Assembly (NCBI GenBank): GCA_964034945.1
Contig: OZ035961.1
Span: forward strand, 1,095,501-1,159,500
DNA from: Chrysopilus asiliformis
Lineage: Eukaryota; Arthropoda; Insecta; Diptera; Rhagionidae
Direction of reading: 5' to 3'
Length of the DNA stretch: 64,000 nucleotides
The notes under the pieces are model-generated. The model saw only the letters and a list, made by a program, of their open reading frames with translations. It was not told the origin of the DNA and searched no databases. A program made the translations under genes and the position numbers. This document shows, piece by piece, positions 23,489 through 33,105 of this stretch (positions are counted from its first letter, which is position 1; each line of letters begins with the position of its first letter).

Positions 23489-26009
23489 ATGTCGATGGTG
23501 TCGGTCAGTTATTTTGTTTTTGTGGTGATTTATTGCGGTTTGACGAGCTCGCGGGCTCAGCATTTTACACAAATCGGAGAAGCTTTGGAAGGAGTCGCGT
23601 TGTGTGGTCGAAATGTATACGCGGACCGTTATATCGGCGGTAGAGCGCCAAGTAAGGAAAATTATTGGAATGGAACCGTCAACTTCGATGAATTTCAAGA
23701 AACATTAACGGAAGCAAGATTAGGAATTGAATTATCAGCTCCAGCTATTATTACAGTGGTAATTTTTTTTACTACATCTTTGTTTCTGATTATTAGTCAA
23801 AACCAGCAAAAAGTTGCGATAACGATTTAAGAGTTAGTATGGTAGGGGAATAAGAATAAGGCGAAAGAGCCTCAATTATCCTTTTTGCTATTAAAAAAAT
23901 TTCATTAAAATCGGTTCAGTAGTGTTTGAGTCATAAGCTCAGACATGCATGCGGAGAGTAATATGAGTACAATGTTTTTATTGTAATAGATGAGATGCGA
24001 TAATCTCTGAAAACATTTTCTGACCTTTAAAAATTGCGAGGGATTAAAATCCTTTAAAAATTGCGAGGGATAGGGGAAAAAAGATTAAGTAACACATTTA
24101 ATCCGAATTTTTCATTAGATTGACTCATTATTATTATTGCGATTAATGGGTAATTTTATTGTGATTTATTTTCACTACAGTGCTGATAACAATATGCACT
24201 TTGTAATGAATCAATGTTTTTCCGGCATGACGGCATTCTGTTTTTCTCAATATTTTTCTCGGAAAATTTACAATCTACAACAGTGGCAAAGCATTAGGGT
24301 AGAGAACATATATTTTTTACACCCTGAAAAGCGCCAATTTAATTGCGTTAACAATAAATATTACTGCTATCATACTTTCAATAGTTTCTGTTCTTTTATG
24401 TAATTTTTTGACTAAGTTCTATCTATGCTCTCTACCGTGACGCTTCGCCAGTTCAAACACTAAAAAACAACAATTAAACTACAACTTTTTTCAAATTTGT
24501 TTTGTAGCTCCATACCTTTATATCGTCGGTGTACAAGTAAAATCCACTAACAATACACTTTTTCGGGGTTTTGAGTTATTATATTTACGTGAACGAGCTT
24601 TCTTTTCTTTCTTTTTCGGTGAAACCACCGAAGTCCTATGATATTCTGCACCACATCCGTTTTTTTGGAACTAAGTCCATATTTACATACATTTATTGCT
24701 CGATTTTCTCAAAACCAACATTTTTCACTTGGTAGATTTTACTTGTACACCGAAAATATGTTACTAGCTTTCACATCCGATCTTTGAACCGGCATTCAAG
24801 GAATGATAGAGTGGTCGAATTGAATTTTAATGTACGGAAAAGATATCCAAAATTATATTCTAAGTACGTTTTGTTTTAATAATTGTTGCGATATGACACA
24901 CCGTATCAAAGCAAATTGTTTTTTTTATTTTCCTATAAAAATTTCAATGCTAAAAAAATTGTTTTTGCCTCAAGAAAGTGAAATTTTTTTTGTAACATTT
25001 TAGAATGAAGATGACGGAAGAATAATAACAGACGACAAGAAGTTTTACATAACTTATTTTGTAAAACCAGAGGGATACAAAAGAGTTAAATTTCATGTCC
25101 AAGGTTTGCCATTTCAAGGATTTCCGTTCCTCCTAAACCTAACACTAAATGATGTTGACATATGTCCAAAAATTCGAGAGGTATAACTACTAAATTTGAA
25201 AAAGTTCAAGTTCTAATATTTCGCTTCTAATAAAATTTTTCCAGTGGGAACCAACAATTTTAGGTGGTGACCAAAATACTGGAACTGTAGGCGGCAATGA
25301 TAATAAGGAGCCAGTTGAACCAGAAATAAAATGTGGAGAGAAGGTAGCCAGCGGATCTTGGCCATGGCATGCAGCAATTTTCATTAGAAAATCCTTGAAT
25401 ATTCTTGAATATAAATGCAGTGGAACTTTGATCTCAGTGTCAGATGTTCTTACTTCAAAAAAATGTGTACAGGAACTTTCAAATTTGATAAGCGCTGAGA
25501 AAATTTCCGTGAAACTCGGCCTTCAAAATCGGATGTCGGGTGATGAGCATTCGCGGGAGTTCAATGTTGAGCGAATAGAAACCAAAAATAATGTAGTTTT
25601 ACTGAGATTATCTAGAGATGCTGTGTACAGCAATTTTATCAGACCAGCATGTATCTGGAGTAACCAATCTTTTTCATCTAATAATACCGAAGAAGCAAAG
25701 GAAGTTGTTGTCGATTGGACGATTTCTGCAGAAGATGACGCCGTTCGTGGGGAAGAAATCTCACGACTTCCTTTGGAAGAATGTGGGACCAATTCAACGA
25801 ACACTGTTTGTTGGCAGCATGCTGAATCTGAAAAATGTAGCAATGATTACGGGGGAGGAGTTTTTGTATCTTATGAGAGCATTTTTTACATTCGTGGTAT
25901 CTCTTTGCCCAGTGGAAATGAAGATGCATGTGAGGGAACGCAGAAATACTTTTTTACTGATTTGTCTCAGGCTATTGATTGGATAAAATCCTTAATTAAG
26001 ACTGTCTAG
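23489..26009 (+). CDS. gd-like catalytically dead serine protease homologue
   Basis: This is the third paralogue, a predicted pseudoprotease. Exons 23489-23758, 25004-25180 and 25245-26009 give 403 residues. A signal peptide (YFVFVVIYCGLTSSRA) and GD_N domain (NYWNG; LTLNDVDIC) are kept. In the protease-like domain all three catalytic residues are replaced: the His motif TAGHC reads TSKKC (Lys), the Asp motif NDIALLKL reads NNVVLLRL (Asn), and the Ser motif CNGDSGGG reads CSNDYGGG (Tyr). The stretch between the first Cys-Gly and the WPWH motif is about 14 residues shorter than in genes 1 and 2, and the Arg cleavage site is gone. The reading frame is nevertheless open from start to stop with normal splice sites and AATAAA after the stop, so it looks like a working gene, not a decayed one. 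A regulatory or cofactor role, as for insect serine protease homologues, is inference. Confidence 0.87.
23880..23970. repeat. short TE 3'-end relative in intron 1
   Basis: TTCATTAAAATCGGTTCAGT followed by AGTGTTTGAGTCATAAGCTC resembles the AATCGGTTYAGCCGTTTT segments at 11935, 19630 and 45715, without the CAGA run. Confidence 0.35.
24526..24753. mobile_element. foldback MITE in intron 1 of gd-like gene 3
   Basis: The left arm, starting TCGGTGTACAAGTAAAATCC (24526-24575), is matched by the reverse complement at 24708-24753 ending TTTTACTTGTACACCGA. The arms are about 46-50 bp with roughly 130 bases between. There is no coding capacity. It helps explain why this intron is 1245 bp while the matching introns of genes 1 and 2 are about 215 and 166 bp. 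Confidence 0.65.
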
Positions 26010-26436
26010 TTTTTAATATGTTGTGTAATATTTTTTTCCCTAAATAAAATACTTTTTTTTACGTAATTTCAAGATTTGTTTAAGTACATCAATTGAAACT
26101 GCTTTTTCGTCCACCTTCTCTTGTTTTTTAATTTATTTGCAATGGATTTTTTACTACCAAAAGTTTTAGGCCTACAACTTTGAATAAAAACTGCTGAGGT
26201 TCGGGTTTTGAACTTTGTTATTCTGTAATTGTTATAGACAGGATATTCTGAATTCTAGAAAAGGAGTGGTGGTGTAAATTCAATTTAATGTCCCAACCAA
26301 TTTTCGACAAGTACAATATAGTCTGAAATGTTAAGTACTATGAGAAATTTATTAGATTTATAGATCAGATTGAAAAATTTATCGGACAAAATCATTCAAA
26401 CAACTATACACATTCAATTAATTAAAATTATATTTA

Positions 26437-28781
26437 TTAATGTCTTCCCAAATGTATTGGATTCGGCTTTCGGTCGGTAAAAAAATTTCGTAACACGAGG
26501 ACCTGCCCGACGCCAATTAAGAACATGGCGGAAGTCTCCAATATCGACCACCAAAGAACGCGTTCGTTGAGATCTTCGGCCCTCTTTCGACCTGTTTGAA
26601 TGGAAATTGAGATTAAAATTCAAATTAATACACTATTTAACCCTTCTATTATGTTCGGGTCATTTCATGACCCAAAACAACTTTAAACCAAAATTTTCGT
26701 TATTAAAAATTCCATGAGTTCAAATTTCTTTTGAACAGTGGGACGAATTGTAACGTATTTTATGATAATTCAATTACTTTTGTTATACCTTTCACAGGTA
26801 GACGGCAATAGGTTTTGTATACACACGACACGTTCGGGTCATGGCGTGACCCGTAGTGTGTTTGTATGACAAATAATATGCAATGCCACACCCTTCTTGT
26901 GTTCACCGGCTTCACGAGGTCCAAGCTATATATACTCCGACTTCGCACACCACATGTGAATTATAATCGAAGAAAAAAATCATATTCGCTGAATCCTATT
27001 TGCATAGGAATGGGTTCGCCAATACTTAGGCTTCGTTCCAATTTTTTTGTGGGACTGAGTCCTACATAATATTGGAGTCACTTCTAAAAACAATGGGAAC
27101 GATTCCATTCTATAATATAGCTATGCTTCCCCCTCAGTATAGGAATGTCTCCATTAAAAACTAGGAACGGGTGCTACTTTTGTTGGAATGTGGGCATTCT
27201 TCTCTCAGCCCTATTTACACACCTAGTAATGATTCCACGAAAACTAGGACTAGTTCCAATATTTATGGAAGTCTTTGCTACAAAGTGGTGCAATGACTCC
27301 TATAATCGCTTTCCCATATTTTATAGGAACGATTACTATGCGGATTTTTTCCGTGAAAAGCCCATTCTTTTTTGATGGCAAACCGATCGCTGGTCAGTCG
27401 CGGTGTTGATTTATTTGTTGTTAACGCGTATGTATTATGGACTGAAATTCATCCCAACTGGAACAAAAATAAACTTTTTAAACGCCGCCTGTTCTTGCAA
27501 GAGTTAGGCGAAAGTCTTGTTCGCCCATATATTATTGTACGGACCGATATGTCAAGAGCTGAAGATCATTAGAAATTTGCGTGCCAAAAAGGCATCATCC
27601 ACAGCGGCTTCTCCACCAACTAAGAAAAGGAAGGCGAACGTCACAGGATTTTTGTATTTATTGTGATTCTGTCCTGCGGGTAAAAAATCAGCTGAAAATT
27701 TAAAATTTTCCTAGATTTTTTTACTCCGAGCCGACGAGTTTGAAATTTAAGGCTATAGATGTATTAGTGATGGGATTTCTTTATTCCCGGCAAGGAAAAA
27801 AAAACTTTTGGTCCTTGCAACGTTTATAACAAAGCAGTTTGTCCAGACCATCGTCACACGACCACCATCAGAAACCTTATTTCGAAGATTATGTACCTAT
27901 ATAAATTGTAATTTTAGGATTATTTTGTATGCATTATATGATAAATACACGTGGGTCATTTTATGACCCGAACATGTTATGTGTGTGTGTTATTTGAACA
28001 TAATAGAAGGGTTAACGGCGATATTTGAACAAATGAAACTAATGAAAAGAAAATTCGTTGGAATTTTACGTCGGCAATTTACCTTGAGCCTCCCGCAACC
28101 GATGATGTGTTTGGAAGTCTAGAATCGAGTTGAGACTCTTGTGAATCGACTGAGACGACGTTTCAAGCTGTGTAAGCACAGTTGCGTGTTCCTCAATACC
28201 CTGAAAGCAAACGAGTTATTTACTTTCGATTGTAACTAGTTTTGGCTACCCCTGAACCAATAACAACGTTTTGGGAAATTTCAATACACGAAAGACTTAC
28301 CGGTAGCGGATTCTCGTCACCAACCTGAAAGTCCATGTAGATTAATTTATGCGAAAATGTTGAGAACTCATTGCTAAAACAAGCAACGTACACACCAGAC
28401 ACCTGAAAGGGATCTCATTTATAATTGAAATATGGATTTTTCAATGAGAAACGTACCTTGGCTGTAAACGTGTGCGAATCGAATTGGGTTTTGATTTGTT
28501 GATAAATCACTTGCTTCTGTGGATCCTCCAAAGTAACATCAACGTCATATTGTCCGCCTGTTACAACCTGGACGAAATCGATTACGTTTAACGATAGAAT
28601 TGGGCGAAGGGTGTGGAAGTCTTACCTGAAATTCGAGTGTAGCTGATTGATTCTTTCGGATCTCTTCGTAGAAGCATTCCCGGGCGTTATCCGGCAATTC
28701 GAACGTTAATTCGACACAATTTACAATCTTAGCTAGAAAAGCGACTAAGACTAGCACTAAGCTACTGTTTAAAGTAATCAT
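26437..28781 (-). CDS. p24 family cargo receptor, TMED3/7 (p24-gamma) type
   Basis: p24/TMED proteins are small type I membrane proteins that cycle between ER and Golgi in COPI and COPII vesicles and help load secretory cargo. Five exons on the minus strand, 28626-28781, 28457-28567, 28301-28402, 28083-28200 and 26437-26591, give 213 residues, the usual family length. A signal peptide (about residues 1-22) is followed by the GOLD domain ([19 protein letters not shown]; then [13 protein letters not shown]). A coiled-coil segment with [12 protein letters not shown] comes next, then a membrane helix (about 176-198) and a short cytosolic tail beginning FFTDRK, the di-Phe plus basic sorting signal. 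The last intron (1491 bp) contains a piggyBac remnant. The AATAAA signal overlaps the stop codon (26438 to 26433), so the 3' UTR should be very short. The assignment to the p24-gamma branch rests on the mature N-terminus. Confidence 0.92.
26641..28011. mobile_element. degenerate piggyBac element, 1371 bp, in TTAA
   Basis: The element starts CCCTTCTATTATGTTCGGGT and ends with the matching inverted AACATAATAGAAGGG. It is flanked on both sides by TTAA (26637-26640 and 28012-28015), the hallmark target of piggyBac. A GGGTCATNNNATGACCC-type palindrome occurs near each end (about 26657 and 27953) and once inside (about 26835). Only the 3' part of a transposase frame remains (27372-27572), so it is internally deleted and unable to move itself. 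It sits in the last intron of the TMED gene. Confidence 0.85.
27372..27660 (+). pseudogene. piggyBac transposase C-terminal remnant
   Basis: The open part (27372-27572) contains [10 protein letters not shown] and, further on, [20 protein letters not shown], which fit the C-terminal part of the DDE_Tnp_1_7 transposase core. Beyond the stop, frames still show [11 protein letters not shown] and, near 27820-27880, [10 protein letters not shown], the kind of remnant expected of the C-terminal cysteine-rich domain. The catalytic Asp region is absent. The element is older than the intact gene around it. Confidence 0.6.
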
Positions 28782-29215
28782 GTTTAATAAAGCTGTGTTT
28801 TTTTCCTAATTTAACATCTACAAACTCCGAAGTTCACTTTACCGACCAACTCTGCTGCTATCTGTCAGAAAAAATTCCCAAATTGACGTGGAATTATTTT
28901 TCCAGTGTTGTCAGATGCAGGTGAGCCGGTGGGATTTTTTTTTTGTCGAGTCAATGAAATTGAAATTCATTTTTAGTGGCATTGAATATTTTTTCAAATA
29001 AATTGAAAATTAATTGATATGGTGATGCTTGTTTGCCAGCATAAATTATGTAATTAACATTTGACACCGATACTGGAATTTACAGTGACAAGCTGATAAA
29101 GATACATATTTTTATGAAAACCATAAATGTTCTTAACTTTTTTAAATTATCACATTTTTTAAAATATACCGTTTATAATGACCAGAGTTCACTAGATTGA
29201 AGAAAAACTTGGGTT
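28782..29215. other. spacer between TMED gene and LINE
   Basis: This must contain the TMED promoter and 5' UTR, since the gene runs to the left. No TATA box was seen. No other feature was recognised. Confidence 0.4.
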
Positions 29216-31916
29216 TAAGTCAAACCCTCGACAGTTATAATAATAATAATAATAATAATAACTTTATTAGTCAATGACTATTAGTAACAAAAAAATGTTA
29301 GTTACAATGATTTCAAAAATGTTCTTTCACATATTCAACAATAAGTCTTTTAAAACTATACAAATTTCTTTCAATTTTAATTTCATTTGGTAATTCATTA
29401 AAAATCTTAAGACCGCGATACAGCAAAGAATTTTGAGATTTCGATTTGCTAAATTTTGGTAGTCTAAAGTCCATATTGTTTCTTAAATGATATGTTTGAT
29501 TACTAACATAATTTAAATTTTTCTGAAGGTACTTTGGCAAAATATTATTTTTAATTTTAAATACAAATGTCAATACATTAAAAAACACTCGTTGCTTGAC
29601 ACTCATCCACTTCATTGAATTTAACATGTATTGAATCGGTGTATAACGATCACACGACAATATGATTCTCATCGCTCGATTCTGTAATTTCTGCAATCTA
29701 TCAAACATTGCCCCCGTGCACATAAATAAAATTGTGGCGCAATAGTCATACATAGGTAAAACTGTTGTACAGTAGAACACGCTTAAATGCACATCGAATT
29801 TCGCAGAATTTTATGTGCATTTATCCGTGTTTTGCATTTATACGTAGCACGGAAGCACGGATAAATGCACATTAATGTGCAATTATGCGAGTAAAAGATA
29901 AACATGCAACTTTAATATTCCTGTAATAAACATTTAAATTCAACAAGGCTACACAAAAACAAAGAACCTAATTAAGAATTCATTTTATCAAATAAAAATA
30001 ACAATAATCACTTTTTTTTGTGTAATTACATTTCATTTTTGCATATGTGCATTTAAGCGTGTAAAATTTCATATAATTTATACTTTTGCGGATGTGAAAA
30101 TGGTTGCATTTAAGCAAGTATTGCAATTAAGCGTGTTTCATTTATCCGTGTATATTTATATGAAAAATGCTTGAAAATCCTCCATGCACAAATTTTGCGT
30201 GCAATTACACGAGTTTTGCATTTACGCGTGTTGCATTTAAGCGCGTTCTACTGTATTGTAAATATTCAATAAACATTCGACAGGCACTCTTCTTTTTATT
30301 CTCCCCAGAAAACCAATCTTTTTCGAGAGATTATTACACAATTTTCCTATATGGCACTTAAAATTCAAATTCCGATCGATCACAACTCCTAAATATTTGA
30401 ATTCATTTACACAGTCAATATTTTCATTACCAATATTAAGTGAAATATTGTTTTCACTATTTAATACCATACATTTCGTTTTCTCAACATTCAGTTTCAG
30501 TTTATTCATACACAACCATACCATAACTCTATCCAAGTCAATTTGCATTTTCTCTTCACATTCTTTTAAGTTTTTACCACTTATATATAGCAACGTATCA
30601 TCCGCAAACAACATCACCTTCACATTCGTTAAAACTCGATCTATGTCATTTATATATAGTATAAAAAGTAATGGTCCTAATATGGATCCTTGAGGAACCC
30701 CTTGCTTAACTTCTAGCGCCTCCGATGTTTCAGATCCGAATTTCGTTTTCTGCGTTCTATCAGTCAAGTAAGTCCTGAACCAATCATTCTCTTTTCCATC
30801 TACACCATACAATTTCAGCTTCGCTAAAAGAATATCTCTATCAATCGTTTCAAACGCTCGCTTAAGATCCAAGAAAACAGCTACAATACACTCTCCTTCA
30901 TCCATTAATTTCTTCCATTCAAATATAAGCCAATTTAACGCAGTTTCGCACGAATGACCGTTCCTGAATCCAGATTGTTGTTCGATAAGGCACTCATTTC
31001 TTTTGATGTGGTCTTCAAGTTGTTCATGCGCAGCCTTTTCCAATATCTTTTCGTAGATAGGTAGCATGTTTATTGGTCTAAATTCTCCACATATCTTGGT
31101 TGCTTTCACCTTTTGCACCGGCAAGACAATACTTTGTTTCCATGTTTTCGGAAATTTTCCAATTTTTAATGATTCATTAATAATGTTTAATAAAACAGGC
31201 CCGTTGATATTAATTGCATCCAAAATCATCTTCGTATTCATAAAATTAAAGTCACTTTTTTTATTCAATTTTTGGCAAATGTTTATTACATGATCCATTG
31301 AAATTATTTCAAATTTGAAAACCTCGTCGCAATATTTAGTTGAGGGCAAATTAATTTGCATATTAACGATGCTTAGACTTATTTCTCTTAAACTATTAAC
31401 GAAAAATATATTGAAAGAATTGGCAATCTCTTTCTCATCTTTGACAATCCTCCCTTGAAATTCGACCTCATTCACTCTCGGTTTTTCCCCACCAATTACT
31501 AATGTTTTAAGCGTTTTCCACATTGCCTTGCAATCCCCGTATTTATCTTGTATTAGTTGTTGTATATATTTATTCCTCGCATTCTTAACTGCACACTTGT
31601 ACTCATTTCTGACACTTTTATACTCATTCCAAGATTCATCCGTATTATATATCCTAGCCCGACTGTGATGTCTAATCTTCTCTCTTCGCATTGTCCTTAA
31701 CTCGTCATTATACCATCTTTTATTCATGTCCATACATTCAATATTTTTCACAAATTGCAAAGTTACCTCTTTAATAGTAGACTCATATTGACTAGCACAT
31801 TCATCCAAATCACCTATGTTAGCCAAAGATATTACGTTTGCTTGCTCTAATTTCACTAAATATTCATCACAATCATACTTCAAATATTTAATATTTTCAG
31901 TTGAGAGTTCCAAATA
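29216..31916 (-). mobile_element. 5'-truncated LINE (CR1/Jockey-like) with (TAA)n tail
   Basis: A long minus-strand frame (31913 to 30254, then 29767 to 29313) encodes a reverse transcriptase. It has a post-endonuclease linker, PQGSILGPLLFILYINDI, the catalytic FADD box (LFADDTLLY, about residue 434 of the first part), then a C-terminal domain with RLQKLQNRAMRII. No endonuclease domain is present, so the 5' part is missing. The 3' end is marked by a (TAA)n microsatellite at 29238-29261, as in I-, CR1- and Jockey-type LINEs. The frame is open apart from one insertion, so the copy is young. Family placement within the Jockey superfamily is from motif style only. Confidence 0.85.
29770..30253. 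mobile_element. pogo-like MITE, 484 bp, inside the LINE
   Basis: The ends CAGTAGAACACGCTTAAATG and its reverse complement (one mismatch) form terminal inverted repeats. TA flanks both sides (29768-29769 and 30254-30255). Motifs of the form GCATTTAAGCGTG repeat inside both arms. The element plus one TA is 486 bp, exactly 162 codons, so both LINE frames are in the same register and the LINE frame was continuous before insertion. The last residues of the 558-residue LINE frame and the first of the 159-residue frame are encoded by the MITE. Confidence 0.88.
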
Positions 31917-31990
31917 CAGTGTAACTCGGTTATAACGGTTATGAAGAGATATTCGTTATATATTCGTTAAATAAAACGCAACGTCTATAA
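31917..31990. repeat. single pogo-like terminus truncating the LINE
   Basis: Right at the 5' break of the LINE frame is TA followed by CAGTGTAACTCGGTTATAAC, the form expected of a pogo/Tigger terminus. No matching right end was found before the GST gene, whose poly(A) signal (TTTATT on this strand) is at about 31998. It is therefore probably one end of a second, truncated element. Confidence 0.45.
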
Positions 31991-32045
31991 AAAAACTTGA
32001 GTTTTTATTGCTTCAAATGCAAGTACGAATGTAAATCGAAGAGTC

Positions 32046-33072
32046 TCATTTTTTAACTTTCCTGATTGGATGCAAGGGATGATCCATTCCAGTTAGATCT
32101 GGAGGGTTCTTCTCAAAATTGGAGATTTCCTTCATTCCGCCGTCTCCGATTGCCCACAACTCTGGATACTCCTTTTTGAAGGTTTCGTACCACTTCTTGA
32201 CTACGGGATATTCGTCCAACGAGAATCCTATTGCCTCGAGGCACAGAGTGGATGTAACCAACGGAAAATCTGCGATGGTCAAATTGTTTCCGGCAGCAAA
32301 CTTTGTTCCCAAACTCTTCAAGTAAGTTTCGAAGGTGCTGAGGGAAATCTTAAGTTTTTTCAAACCCATCGGAGTGCGTTGGTAATCGAAAAAAATTGGG
32401 GCCATTACGTAAGCGCTAATACTGCTGTAGTAGAATGCCATGTTGAACAGGAGCCGTTGATTGACAAGTGCCCTTTGCTTCGGGTCTTTTGGGTACAAGG
32501 GGCTGTCGGGGGCGTATTTATCGCAAATATACTGAAAGAAAATCGGTTGATTAATGAACGGTTAAACGGGGAACGGATATTTGTTAAACCTCGTCTTGAT
32601 TAGACATAAGGTGCGTTTTTTTAATGTTCTTGAGCTATCTAGAACAACATTTTCCATACGCATCGCAGCACCCGATACAATGGTTGGTATGGAAAACGTT
32701 CTACTTGTATAAAGCTCAAGAACATTAATAAAAACACGCGCAGGGAATGAAAAGAATCGCAATTCATGTCTATCTAGTAGACCTAGTTACCTGGGCAATT
32801 GCGATGCTTTCTGAAAGGTAGAAACCATCATCGTCCAAAACTGGAATCTCTTTTTGGGGATTCATCTGGAAATGTGAAAGTGTTTTTCGGAATATGAATC
32901 ACTATCCAATTAGATTTCAGAGGTATTTCTTATTTACCTTTGCGTATTCATCGGTCATGTGCTCGCTTTTTATGTAGTCCACTGGGACAAGTTCAAAATC
33001 AACTCCCAGGGCTTTAAAGGTCATCCTTACCGCCAAAGAAGGAGGCCCATCGGAAACGGCGTACAACTTCAT
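32046..33072 (-). CDS. glutathione S-transferase, gfzf-type domain
   Basis: This enzyme family conjugates glutathione to electrophiles in the cytosol. Exons on the minus strand, 32938-33072, 32791-32865 and 32046-32531, give 231 residues, normal for a cytosolic GST. The thioredoxin-fold half (about 1-76) has MKLYAVSDGPPSLAVRM with the expected Ser/Pro-Pro active-site area, the cis-Pro motif KEIPVLDDDG and the glutathione-binding SES. The all-alpha half includes the N-capping motif NLTIADF. From memory of the family, the closest match is the GST domain at the end of Drosophila GFZF, a FLYWCH zinc-finger fusion. Here an in-frame TAG stands four codons before the ATG, and an acceptor at 33105/33106 starts this exon, so this transcript form has a 5' UTR exon and no zinc fingers. 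Poly(A) signal at about 32003. Confidence 0.88.
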
Positions 33073-33105
33073 GGTTCTTTGCTAGTTTTCTTCTGTGCAA
33101 TGTAT

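Noticed and set aside
25523..25986. Alternate frames over the dead protease exon (106, 122 and 83 residues)
   Set aside because: Only the frame 25245-26009 matches the protease fold and joins upstream exons in phase.
29233..29262. (TAA)n tract as an independent microsatellite
   Set aside because: Its position at the 3' end of the LINE makes it the element's tail.
31066..31293. Plus-strand ORFs within the LINE
   Set aside because: Antisense shadows of the reverse transcriptase.
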